Below, piece by piece: positions 27,770-36,497 of a stretch of DNA of 64,000 nt (position 1 is its first letter; each line of letters starts with the position of its first letter). Origin of the DNA: Lachnospiraceae bacterium (GTDB lineage: Bacteria; Bacillota; Clostridia; Lachnospirales; Lachnospiraceae); assembly GCA_022845895.1 (NCBI GenBank), contig AP025573.1:3816501-3880500 (forward strand). Direction: 5' to 3'. The notes below the pieces were generated by a model, which did no database searches, was not told where the DNA came from, and saw only the letters and a program-made list of their open reading frames with translations. The translations under genes and the position numbers were made by a program.

Positions 27770-28864
27770 TTACCGTACCCATATGTCCGGCAGCTTTATG
27801 ACATCTCCACCTTCTGCACAGTATGCCTTCTCCGGCCATTCCCCCGTCATGGACAAGATTTCCTGCCTGCTGCCCGTATTCATCACAAGTTCCGCGGACT
27901 TGGCTCCGCTCACCGTCACATACCACTCATATGCCTGGCTGGAAGTCATGCACCTGTTTTCATCGTGCAGGACAGAGGCATCCGACAGCATATAGCCGAC
28001 CGGTGCCCCGTGACCGTGTTTCAACCATTCCTGTCCGTAACCTAGCTCTCGGTACCACGCCTCCTGCAGCCGGAAGATATCCTTAAAAGCTACATTTTCT
28101 CTGCTTGCTGCTATGATTTCGGCCTGAATCCGGCATACGGCATCGTATTTCTCCCTGACGGCCTCCGGCACGCTGCCGAAGCAGACCATACGGGCAATGT
28201 TGGAATGCAGGCCATATTTACGCAGCACCGGCGACAGCAGTACCGTACGTGTGGCCTTTTTATCCGTCGGCGTACAGTGCCTGTACTTCTCAATCCGCTC
28301 ATCGCTCCCAACGAGCAGCACATCTACCTCTACGCCATAATCTGCGCACACGTGGAGCATTTCCGTCTTTATCTCATTTTCTGTCATCCCCTGCCGCATA
28401 CGCTTTGCGGTACGGGCCATAATCATGTCTGTCAGTCTTCCAAGTTCTCTGTAACGTCCTGTTTCCGTCTCCGTCATCGGATATTCCAGTTCATATATGG
28501 CCGGTGTGTCGCACGTGCAGCCCGTAAGAGGAATGTCGGACAGGACCCTTTTCCCTTCCATCATGCTCTCTATATGTGCCTCTATTCCTGCAGATTTCCA
28601 GTCAAGTGTATGGAAGGTAAAGCCGAGCCCTTTGAGGAGCTCCTCCTGCGCTTTGTCTGCGTCGGCACGCAGGGCCACGGCAACCCTCTCCTTCTGCGTG
28701 ACTATGAGATAGACGAACCCGTTCTCCTGATTCATTATGACGCCGCTTTCGCCGCCTCCGGTGAGCCACGCAAAGTTGTCTCTCCTTGCAATCACGAGGG
28801 CTTCTGTCTGCCGTCTGTCAAGAAGCGCTCCTATCCTCTCCAGCTTGATGTCAAAATCTGTCAT
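27770..28864 (-). CDS. M24 (creatinase/aminopeptidase P fold) protein with altered metal site
   Basis: 364 residues. It shows the two-domain layout of aminopeptidase P relatives: N-terminal domain to about 130, pita-bread domain after that. At the positions where active enzymes have two metal-binding aspartates (GYxSDITR-type block) this protein reads LLSPVLRKYGLHSNIARM, with Ser near 211 and Asn at 222. The late TxEPG glutamate block is replaced by TVSGAKSAE. Only the histidine block (KHGHGAPVG, 282-290) is kept. A metallopeptidase role is therefore doubtful. The start overlaps the isomerase stop as ATGA; it is the last gene of the sugar operon. Confidence 0.8.
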   Translation of the reverse strand: MTDFDIKLERIGALLDRRQTEALVIARRDNFAWLTGGGESGVIMNQENGFVYLIVTQKERVAVALRADADKAQEELLKGLGFTFHTLDWKSAGIEAHIESMMEGKRVLSDIPLTGCTCDTPAIYELEYPMTETETGRYRELGRLTDMIMARTAKRMRQGMTENEIKTEMLHVCADYGVEVDVLLVGSDERIEKYRHCTPTDKKATRTVLLSPVLRKYGLHSNIARMVCFGSVPEAVREKYDAVCRIQAEIIAASRENVAFKDIFRLQEAWYRELGYGQEWLKHGHGAPVGYMLSDASVLHDENRCMTSSQAYEWYVTVSGAKSAELVMNTGSRQEILSMTGEWPEKAYCAEGGDVIKLPDIWVR

Positions 28865-30294
28865 CTAACAGCTCCCTTTCCGTGATGGCAATAGACGTCC
28901 ACACCCATATATTTACCGAGCGCTTCTGCAAGCACATCGGCAGAACGCCCACGGTTCATAGCCACATGGTGTTCGAAGCCGTTGCTGCAGATGTAATCCA
29001 TCAGAGGCTGAAGGCCAGGAACCCTGCAGATTGCCACGCCTCCCAGCGTGTCAATCTCATCCTCCACAAAACTTCCCTCACCGACATACATCTTCACGCT
29101 CCCTTTCACATCATCCGTGGATATCTTTCCATATGTCATCTCTCCCGGTGCGATTACAGTCTTGCAGGCCCCAAAGCAGTTTTCTTTGCCCAGGCTGTTG
29201 CCGAGTATATCGAGGCTGCCGATTTCAAAATCTCCGTCGATAAATGACTTGGGGAAATTAGAACAGTGGATGCCGATACACATGTCTCTGTCTTCTCCGA
29301 AGCTGTTGTTCCAGTCCAGATATCCGGAAGGCGACCCGCTTGCAAGGTACATGGCATACATGGTCACAGCTCCCATGACATCCACTTCGCATGCCATAGG
29401 CATGCCCTCTTCCCCTAGCATGCTCATCGTCAGGCAGGCCGCGCACCCGTAATTGATCTGTAAGGAGTCCCAACACTGAATCGTGCCGGTCCTGCAGTCA
29501 TTTTCTATCATCCAGTCCCTTACTGTCACATACAGCTTGGCCTGCTTTACTATGTTCTCTTCCTGAACACTCGCTTCCAGCCGCCCGTATGACTTGATCT
29601 TGTCCACCACGGCGGCAACATCTTCTGTCATCTCCATCTTCTTTGCCGCAAAGATAATCTCCGACATATCTACCGGTATGACCTGTATCCCGAGCGTCTG
29701 GAGCAGCTTTTCCGAATACCTGACGGTCTGGAACGCTGCCGGTCTCGTTCCCATCTGCGCGACGCGCAGCCCTCTAAGGCCGGCTGTAATCCGGCAGACT
29801 TTTGCAAAGTTCCTGATATCTTCTGTAAATACCTCACTGCCTATGGCACATGTATGATACGTTGTATTGGTGTATTTGATCCCGTACTGGTTCAGGTTGT
29901 TGCATACGGATATCTTACCGCAGAAGGCATCCCTGCGTCCTGCCAGATCCATCTTATCTCTTTCATCGTCACAGGCCTGTACCAGGACAGGTACATGCAG
30001 CCCTGCCTTGTCAATGGCACTTACCACTCCTACCTCATCTCCAAAGTTCGGGAGGCATACAATGATTCCCTGTATCTTCTCTGCATTCTTCCGGAACAGT
30101 TCTGCGCACTTCTGGGCATCTCCCATCGTCTCTACGAGCCCGTATCTCGTCTCGGACTCATCCAGGCAGATTGCCTCATATCCCATGCTGCGAAGCTTAT
30201 CCAGTAGCTGCATCCGCCCTTCATAAGCCAGCTCAGGATTGAAAAATCCTCTAGTCGATACAATCACTCCAAATCCCACGTCTGATCTCTTCAT
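28861..30294 (-). CDS. L-fucose/L-arabinose isomerase family protein, copy 1
   Basis: 477 residues. It belongs to the shorter branch of the FucI/AraA fold that interconverts aldoses and ketoses using Mn2+. CWDSLQINYGCAACL, MACEVDVMGA (catalytic-type Glu and metal-type Asp) and the C-terminal FEHHVAMNRG histidines match the active site of that fold. It starts four bases after kinase 1. A second, clearly divergent copy lies 4.8 kb upstream in the same operon. The substrate cannot be deduced. Confidence 0.83.
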   Translation of the reverse strand: MKRSDVGFGVIVSTRGFFNPELAYEGRMQLLDKLRSMGYEAICLDESETRYGLVETMGDAQKCAELFRKNAEKIQGIIVCLPNFGDEVGVVSAIDKAGLHVPVLVQACDDERDKMDLAGRRDAFCGKISVCNNLNQYGIKYTNTTYHTCAIGSEVFTEDIRNFAKVCRITAGLRGLRVAQMGTRPAAFQTVRYSEKLLQTLGIQVIPVDMSEIIFAAKKMEMTEDVAAVVDKIKSYGRLEASVQEENIVKQAKLYVTVRDWMIENDCRTGTIQCWDSLQINYGCAACLTMSMLGEEGMPMACEVDVMGAVTMYAMYLASGSPSGYLDWNNSFGEDRDMCIGIHCSNFPKSFIDGDFEIGSLDILGNSLGKENCFGACKTVIAPGEMTYGKISTDDVKGSVKMYVGEGSFVEDEIDTLGGVAICRVPGLQPLMDYICSNGFEHHVAMNRGRSADVLAEALGKYMGVDVYCHHGKGAVR

Positions 30295-30297
30295 CCT

Positions 30298-31842
30298 CTA
30301 CACCTGCTTTCTTAATTCTTTTAAGTCTTTATAATCATCTTTTACATGTCGGTAAAGATTCTTATATATATGGTAATACTTCATATATATCTCATGGTTA
30401 TCTTCAATCGGCTCCATCGGTTCCACGTACTGCGCTTTCTCCTTCGCTATGCTGAAATCTTTCATGTATCCCGTTGCCACTGCTGCCAGAAGGGCGTCTC
30501 CATATGGCGCTCCGACCCTGTTCTTCACGAATACGGTCGGCACGTTCAGCACATCTGTTATAATCCTTCTCCAGAGCCTGCTCTTTGCCCCGCCCTCATT
30601 CATGACAAGGGGATAGTTGATCTTGATTCCACTTTCTTTCAATATGATAAAGGAATCGTACAGGGCATATGCGACCCCCTCCATCATCGCCCGCACAAGA
30701 TGCGCTTTCGTGTGATAGAGCGACAGGCCGAACACGACTCCCCTCGCGTCATTATCCCATATCGGCGTGCGCTCCCCCATCAGGTAAGGCAGTACGACAA
30801 GCCCTTCGCTCCCCGGCGGTATCCTGCCGGCTTCCATGTTGAGGTAGTCATAGCTGTCAAAATCAGGGACCAGCTCTTCCATCGCCGTCTCAAGCTGCCC
30901 AAAGTTCTCTTTCATATATCTCAGGCACTGGCCACCGGTCTGTGTCGTCGTAACCGTAATGTATGTATTGGTACAGTCCGTCGTATACTGGAGGTTGAAC
31001 ATATCCCGGAACTTCTCTTTTGTATTCCTCACGATGCCCATATTACCACATGTTCCCAGGTTCATCTGGATATCACCCACCTCGGTGGCTCCCGCTCCGA
31101 TCCATCCGGCGTTGCAGTCCACCTGTCCCCCTGCCACTTCAATGCCGGGTACAAGCCCTGCCTCCTTTGCCGCCTCTTCTGTCACTTCTCCTATAATATC
31201 CTCACAGCGGTAGAAATCCGGCAGGATGGAGGCGTCGATCTTCAGCCGGTCAAGCATCTCCTCATCAAACCTGTTATGGTCCAGGTCATAGGCTACCCCG
31301 TAGAAGATACCTGCGCTGTGGTGCGCAGTCATCTGCCCGGTCAGCTTCATGCGGATATAGCCGTCGATGGTAAGCGCTTTGCAGATACGCCTGTAATCTT
31401 CCGGCCGGTTCTCCTTTTCCCAGAGAAGGTTTACAAGGATCGGGTGGTCTTCAATCCGGTTGCCTGTCAGCCGGAAGATTTCATCTGTACCGATATGTTC
31501 TTTCAGCCATTTCTCCTGCCGGTCTGCCCTCCGGTCCATCAGGTTGTAGGCATTGTGTACCGGCTTGCCCTCCTCATCAACCATCACGAGCGACGGCAGG
31601 GCGGATGACGTACCGATGCCTCTGATATCTTCCGGTTTTATGCCTGCCTTGTCAATGCACTCTTTTATCATTGCACATGTTGCAGGCCAGTAGTCATGCA
31701 CGTCATGCTCCGAATAATTGTCCTGATTCGTAATAATCTCATACTTCCGGTACGCATAGGCGAGCACGTCTGCCTTCTCATCGATGATGCACACCTTGCA
31801 TCCTCCGGTTCCATAGTCCAGTCCCATAAAATAATTGTTCAT
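30298..31842 (-). CDS. FGGY-family carbohydrate kinase, copy 1
   Basis: 514 residues. The first ATPase motif MGLDYGTGGCKVCIID opens domain I; a GGQVDCNAGWIGAG region and GGAKSRLWRRIITDVL supply the second-domain ATP and sugar site. It probably phosphorylates the ketose released by isomerase 1. Its ATG overlaps the aldolase stop (ATGA), and the isomerase follows by four bases, so aldolase, kinase and isomerase are translationally coupled. Confidence 0.9.
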   Translation of the reverse strand: MNNYFMGLDYGTGGCKVCIIDEKADVLAYAYRKYEIITNQDNYSEHDVHDYWPATCAMIKECIDKAGIKPEDIRGIGTSSALPSLVMVDEEGKPVHNAYNLMDRRADRQEKWLKEHIGTDEIFRLTGNRIEDHPILVNLLWEKENRPEDYRRICKALTIDGYIRMKLTGQMTAHHSAGIFYGVAYDLDHNRFDEEMLDRLKIDASILPDFYRCEDIIGEVTEEAAKEAGLVPGIEVAGGQVDCNAGWIGAGATEVGDIQMNLGTCGNMGIVRNTKEKFRDMFNLQYTTDCTNTYITVTTTQTGGQCLRYMKENFGQLETAMEELVPDFDSYDYLNMEAGRIPPGSEGLVVLPYLMGERTPIWDNDARGVVFGLSLYHTKAHLVRAMMEGVAYALYDSFIILKESGIKINYPLVMNEGGAKSRLWRRIITDVLNVPTVFVKNRVGAPYGDALLAAVATGYMKDFSIAKEKAQYVEPMEPIEDNHEIYMKYYHIYKNLYRHVKDDYKDLKELRKQV

Positions 31843-32513
31843 CTTATCCCTCCTATAACACTGTCCGGATCTTCCCCTTTTATCAGGCGGTTTACTTTTT
31901 CCATCTGAGCCTCGTCCAGATAACGGGTATTGCCGAGAAGCGTTGAGACCAGATTCGCCTTCAGGAACATCTCCAGCGTCTCCATCATATAGAAGGCTTC
32001 GCTTACATCACTGCCTATCGTCAGTGCCCCGTGGTTTGCCAAAAGTATCGTCCGGCACTTTGGATTCTCTGTCATGACCCGGCTCACCTCCCGCGGCACT
32101 TCTATCGTCGTAGGCGTCGTATATTCCGTCACGGCGATGCCCTTCAGGGCAAACAGCACTTCCGGCAGTGCCGTCTTGGCAAACGACACCTCTGACATGG
32201 CATATCCGGTCGTGACAGGGGGGTGGGCATGTACGACCGCTTTTGCCTCTTCGCATTCCCTGTAGACCGCCAGATGCATACGGATGTCCCTGGCAGGCTT
32301 CCGCCCCTCCAGGACATGGCCTTCCATATCCACCTTCGTAACCTGCTCTGGCGTAAGCCTGCCTTTGCAGAAGCCGGACGCTGTTATGAGCACTTCCTGT
32401 TCAGACAGGCGGATGCTGATGTTCCCGTCCGTCCCTACGAGCAGCCCTTTGTCATAAAGGAATCTTCCAGCCTCAACGATTTCTTCTTTATGCTGCATCT
32501 CCGTCTTACACAT
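31839..32513 (-). CDS. class II aldolase (L-fuculose-phosphate aldolase family)
   Basis: 224 residues from the ATG at 32513 (AGAGGTAG upstream); a longer frame from 32567 runs into the upstream hairpin. LLVGTDGNISIRL binds substrate phosphate. The zinc histidines are in VVHAHPPVTTG and late NHGALTIG, and TALPEVLFA carries the catalytic-type Glu. It cleaves a ketose 1-phosphate to dihydroxyacetone phosphate and an aldehyde. It is the only aldolase in an operon with two isomerase/kinase pairs. Confidence 0.88.
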   Translation of the reverse strand: MCKTEMQHKEEIVEAGRFLYDKGLLVGTDGNISIRLSEQEVLITASGFCKGRLTPEQVTKVDMEGHVLEGRKPARDIRMHLAVYRECEEAKAVVHAHPPVTTGYAMSEVSFAKTALPEVLFALKGIAVTEYTTPTTIEVPREVSRVMTENPKCRTILLANHGALTIGSDVSEAFYMMETLEMFLKANLVSTLLGNTRYLDEAQMEKVNRLIKGEDPDSVIGGIR

Positions 32514-32549
32514 ACCGCTACCTCTTTTCTGTCTTATTTGTACGCAAAC

Positions 32550-32583
32550 GAGAGCGTAAGATTCCATCGCTCTTTACGCTCTC
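32550..32583. promoter_or_regulatory. 10-bp inverted repeat in the aldolase leader
   Basis: GAGAGCGTAA (32550-32559) and TTACGCTCTC (32574-32583) pair perfectly with a 14-base loop, 37 bases upstream of the aldolase ATG. Read toward the aldolase there is no U-tract. It may be an operator, perhaps for the RpiR protein encoded immediately upstream, or an mRNA-end hairpin. Confidence 0.55.
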
Positions 32584-32645
32584 ATTTTAACATTTCTGTT
32601 TTTATTGCTTAGCCGGGTATTTTTTAGATAATCTCCAGACTTTTT

Positions 32646-33509
32646 TTAGAACTTGTTTTTCTTCAGCTGCTCATTGGCATACGACAGCGTCCTTGCATAC
32701 CGCCCCTCCTGGCCTTGCAGTATGCTGATATATAGTGCCTCTATGATGCAGAGCTCAGGTATCCTCTTCGCCACAGTCTCATTGCACGGGTTTTTCGTAA
32801 ATGCGGCTGTCCGTATGATACAGTCTGACAGCTTAGCAAGCGTTGATAACGGGTAATTGGTCACGGTGATAATATGGGTCCCTTTTTTTCCTGCCGTCTC
32901 CGCAACCTGGCAGAGTGTTCTCGTCTCACCTGAGTGGGAGATGAGAAACAGCACATCGTCCGGTCCCATTCCAGACGCCTCCATAAGCTGGACATCATAG
33001 TCAGCGGGACAGATGGCCGTCAGGCCAATCCGCGAAAACTTAAGATATGCGCTGTACGCCACGGTGTAGGCATCCCCTGCTCCTGCGGTCAGGATTTTTC
33101 CCGCGTGGATGATATATGCAAGGCACTTATTATACGCTTCGTCGTCCAGCAGCTGCATCGTGTCCTCCAGCGCCTGGGCCGCCACGCAGAATACTCTGCG
33201 GATAACCGTGCTTCCGTCCCGGCCGTCCCCGATGTCGCCGTATGGCAGCGGCAGATCCAGTTCTGTCACCGCCTCAGCGGGCAGCAGCATCTGCTTCATC
33301 TGCGCATAGCCCCCATATCCAAGCTTCCGGGCCAGCCTGACCAATGTAGCTTCGCTGCATCCCGCCTGCTTTGCCGAGTCGGTAATCGAATGGCAGGCTG
33401 CCTGCTGCGGATGTAGAAGCAGATAATCCGCCGCTTTCTTCTCCGCACTTTTGAGCGTATGGTATACTGCATTGAGCTCCACCTGTACCCTATGTGATAT
33501 TTTCTGCAT
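32646..33509 (-). CDS. MurR/RpiR family transcriptional regulator
   Basis: 287 residues. An N-terminal helix-turn-helix (about 1-80, SITDSAKQAGCSEATLVRLARKLGYGGYAQMK) precedes a SIS domain (about 110-260, AGAGDAYTVAYSAYLKF and LISHSGETRTL) that senses phosphosugars. It is encoded in the middle of the operon, overlapping the kinase 2 gene by 20 bases, so it is likely the local regulator responding to an intermediate. Confidence 0.92.
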   Translation of the reverse strand: MQKISHRVQVELNAVYHTLKSAEKKAADYLLLHPQQAACHSITDSAKQAGCSEATLVRLARKLGYGGYAQMKQMLLPAEAVTELDLPLPYGDIGDGRDGSTVIRRVFCVAAQALEDTMQLLDDEAYNKCLAYIIHAGKILTAGAGDAYTVAYSAYLKFSRIGLTAICPADYDVQLMEASGMGPDDVLFLISHSGETRTLCQVAETAGKKGTHIITVTNYPLSTLAKLSDCIIRTAAFTKNPCNETVAKRIPELCIIEALYISILQGQEGRYARTLSYANEQLKKNKF

Positions 33510-35016
33510 CTTTCTTTCCTACCCGGGACATCACCGGCTTCATCACATCATAAAGCCCACGGTAGACCCGATACCTTTCATCGTACATTATCCGGCTCAC
33601 TTCTTCCGGCTTATATGTGATATCCGTGCGGACGAGACGCTGTATCTCTTCCATGCTCCCGTAGAGTCCAATCGCCCTCCCGGCCAGGATTGCCGCTCCA
33701 AAGCACGCGGCCTCCCTCACCTTAAGCGTCGTGACAGGCACACCCATGATATCAGCCTTCAGCTGAAGCCCGGCCGCCGAACGTGCTCCTCCTCCGGCAC
33801 ATCTGATATCCCGGATTGGAATGCCGGCCTGTTCCATCCGTTCCATATTAAGGCGCATCTCAAAGCAAAGCGACTCCATTACGGCCTTGGCGATATCATA
33901 ACGACCGGTCGCCATCGTAAGGCCCAGGATACCGCCCCGCATCTTCAGATCACAATGTGGCGTTCCGCTCCCGTTCAGATATGGAAGCACCATCACGTGA
34001 GACGGAGGTTGGGGGAGCCTTCCTATGATGTAGTCATACACCTGTATTCCCTGCTCCTTAGCCAGCCTCGTGTCCTCTCTGCAGTATTCCTCCACGAACC
34101 ATTTCAGCAGCGCTCCCCCCGTATGGTTCAATCCAAAGGTCGCGTAACGGCCCGGGAACACATGGTTATAGCAAGGATAAAAGCTGTCGAACATGACCTT
34201 CCCCAATTTGGGCTGTCTGGATACGGCTGTCAGCACTTCCGCAGTCCCATGGGAATCAAGGGCCATCCCTTCCTCGGTAATCCCGGCGCCTGCGGCGGCA
34301 CATGTCTGGTCATGCCCGCCTGCAGCCAGTAACGCGCCACGGCTGATACCAAGCTCCTCTGCCAGCGCCCTGTTTATCGTGCCCACAACCGTACCCGATG
34401 GCACCGGCGTGCCAAGCTTCCCCTGATCGATATCAAATGCCCCCAGTATATCCTCAGACCATCTTTTCTCACACAGGTCAAACGCCTGCGTCCTTGCGGC
34501 CATCGTATAGTCGATGACGATATCGCCGCTGCCGAGCTTACCCATGATAAAGTCAGCATACGTCACGAATTTGTATGTCTTCTCATATAGCCGTCTGTCA
34601 TGTCTTTTCATCCATAGTATTTTTATAAACGTATTCATGGGGTGCGGCCGCATGCCCGTCCTGGCAAATATTTTTTCTGCCCCCAGCCTGCTTTCACAGA
34701 TCTGAACTTCTTCGGTCCCCCGGTAATCCATGCCGAGCTGGGCATAGCCGATTGCTGCCCTGTTGCAGTCGACAGGTATGACCGCATCTCCCTGTACGGA
34801 GATGGATATGCATCTGATATGCCTCCCTTCCTCTCTGACCGCCTCACGTATGGCCTCCTTCGTCCTGCTCCAGACGTGCTCCGCATCCTGGCAGGCATAG
34901 CCCTCCTTCGTATACACGATCCCATATTCCCGGAACGCATATCCTCTTGCCTCACCTTCTTCTGTATATACCATTGCTTTGGCACCCGTCGTACCCACAT
35001 CAATCCCAAGCAGCAT
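33490..35016 (-). CDS. FGGY-family carbohydrate kinase, copy 2
   Basis: 508 residues. LGIDVGTTGAKAMVYTEEG is the N-terminal ATP loop; LAAGGHDQTCAAAGAG and CAGGGARSAAGLQLKADIM are the domain II motifs. It is closer to xylulokinase-like proteins than copy 1 and clearly diverged from it. It lies 38 bases after isomerase 2 and overlaps the RpiR gene, so the pair isomerase 2/kinase 2 is a separate module from pair 1. Confidence 0.9.
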   Translation of the reverse strand: MLLGIDVGTTGAKAMVYTEEGEARGYAFREYGIVYTKEGYACQDAEHVWSRTKEAIREAVREEGRHIRCISISVQGDAVIPVDCNRAAIGYAQLGMDYRGTEEVQICESRLGAEKIFARTGMRPHPMNTFIKILWMKRHDRRLYEKTYKFVTYADFIMGKLGSGDIVIDYTMAARTQAFDLCEKRWSEDILGAFDIDQGKLGTPVPSGTVVGTINRALAEELGISRGALLAAGGHDQTCAAAGAGITEEGMALDSHGTAEVLTAVSRQPKLGKVMFDSFYPCYNHVFPGRYATFGLNHTGGALLKWFVEEYCREDTRLAKEQGIQVYDYIIGRLPQPPSHVMVLPYLNGSGTPHCDLKMRGGILGLTMATGRYDIAKAVMESLCFEMRLNMERMEQAGIPIRDIRCAGGGARSAAGLQLKADIMGVPVTTLKVREAACFGAAILAGRAIGLYGSMEEIQRLVRTDITYKPEEVSRIMYDERYRVYRGLYDVMKPVMSRVGKKDAENIT

Positions 35017-35054
35017 ATGTCCACCTCACCTGTATAACATGTCCTGTCACACAA

Positions 35055-36473
35055 TCAATAATAGTAGTTTCTCGTCTCTCTTTCTTGTTCCTCATTGTAA
35101 AAATCTGCCCGCACACCCGGAATATAGTTCAATGCCTCATATATGACCGGAAGTATGTCACCGTGGATGCCGACTGCATGATGCACATAAGGGCCTTTTA
35201 CTATCATCGTCTCTACCTTCGGCCAGTCGGGTATCTCTACCCAGGCATAAGTACCGATTGTCTTGGGTCCTTCTATCGTCTTCGCCCTGCCCATGAGCAT
35301 TCCATAGTCGCCGTTATCGCCGTCAAACCTTAAGATAGATATCTCCCCTGGCTTCAGTTCTGATACGACCGCTCCCGGACAGTGCTCCGGAAATGCAAAT
35401 GGCCTGTCAAGCTTGGCCTTCTCCCTCGCAAGCGATATCGGCCATGGGCCGCAGTGCTGCAGCAGCTCTCCATTCTCATGCTCCGGATGCCGCACCGACC
35501 AGTCTACAAAAAAGCTCGGCGACTTGCCCATTCCGGCTGCCTGTACCATGATAGCGGTTATCGCTCCATGGATATCTGTCTCGCAGACTACCGGTATGCC
35601 CTCGTCAGTCAGGAGCGCATTCGCGCAGCACGGCATTACGTGAAGCGCCTGCTGCAGCGCGTCCCAGCACTGGATGGCAACCGCGTTGCAGCCATTTATC
35701 CGGGCAAAATATTTCATCGCTGCCTTAAGTGCTGCTACTCGGCGTACGGAATCCTTTGGAATGCACACCTCCATATGTTCATGGATATAGCGGACGGTCT
35801 CTTCCACTTCCACATCATGGGACGCTTCCAGCTCCAGCACTTTATCCGCGAACTCTACCATAGTGATCGGGAACACCTGTATGCCGAACTTCTCCAGCAG
35901 CTCACCTTCGTTCACCATCATCGTCCAGAAGTCTGCCGGACGTGTATCTATCTGGAGGATCCTTCCCTTGCGGAACTCCTTGATCACATTGGCTGCAGCC
36001 GTAAAGTTCCGGACTCCCTTCTCAAACTGCGGACTGTCTACCCGGCAGTTCGGTACATACGTAAATGGAACCTGCATTCTCCTCAGCACTTTTCCCGTGG
36101 CGAACAGCCCGCACTGGGTATCTCTCAGCCTGCTGCCGTCCGGCTCCGGGGCTTCGTCCCTCGGCCCCCATAAAAGGACGGGTACCTTCAGGGCAGCGGC
36201 CACCTTGCCGCAGCTGTGTTCCGAGCCAAAGTTGCAGTGAGGGATGAACAAGGCGTCTACTTTGGCCTTCCGGAACTTGTCAATCACCGGTTCCACATCC
36301 TCCGCACATCTGAGCAGCCCCTCCTCGTTGATATCTTCTATGTCGATGAATTCTATCTCCCATTCCCTGAGCTTGTCTGCGATGAGCTTCTTATACTTTA
36401 CCGCATCCTCGGCGCTGAATATCCGCCTTCTTGTCGGAGCGTATCCGATCACTACCTTATTGTCCATAGTCAT
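35055..36473 (-). CDS. L-fucose/L-arabinose isomerase family protein, copy 2
   Basis: 472 residues, same fold as the protein at 28861-30294 but distantly related. CWDALQQALHVMPCCANALL, VVCETDIHGAITA (Glu and Asp of the metal site) and PYVHHAVGIHGD correspond to the active-site blocks. It has a distinct tail ending in REGTRNYYY-like aromatic residues (EQERETRNYYY). It presumably acts on a different sugar, or a different epimer, from copy 1. Confidence 0.83.
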   Translation of the reverse strand: MTMDNKVVIGYAPTRRRIFSAEDAVKYKKLIADKLREWEIEFIDIEDINEEGLLRCAEDVEPVIDKFRKAKVDALFIPHCNFGSEHSCGKVAAALKVPVLLWGPRDEAPEPDGSRLRDTQCGLFATGKVLRRMQVPFTYVPNCRVDSPQFEKGVRNFTAAANVIKEFRKGRILQIDTRPADFWTMMVNEGELLEKFGIQVFPITMVEFADKVLELEASHDVEVEETVRYIHEHMEVCIPKDSVRRVAALKAAMKYFARINGCNAVAIQCWDALQQALHVMPCCANALLTDEGIPVVCETDIHGAITAIMVQAAGMGKSPSFFVDWSVRHPEHENGELLQHCGPWPISLAREKAKLDRPFAFPEHCPGAVVSELKPGEISILRFDGDNGDYGMLMGRAKTIEGPKTIGTYAWVEIPDWPKVETMIVKGPYVHHAVGIHGDILPVIYEALNYIPGVRADFYNEEQERETRNYYY

Positions 36474-36497
36474 ATTCTCCTTTCTTTTCCTTCCTCA

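Noticed and set aside
30346..31608. 420-codon frame on the plus strand
   Set aside because: It is exactly antisense to the FGGY kinase gene, whose motifs are intact; long antisense frames are common at this base composition.
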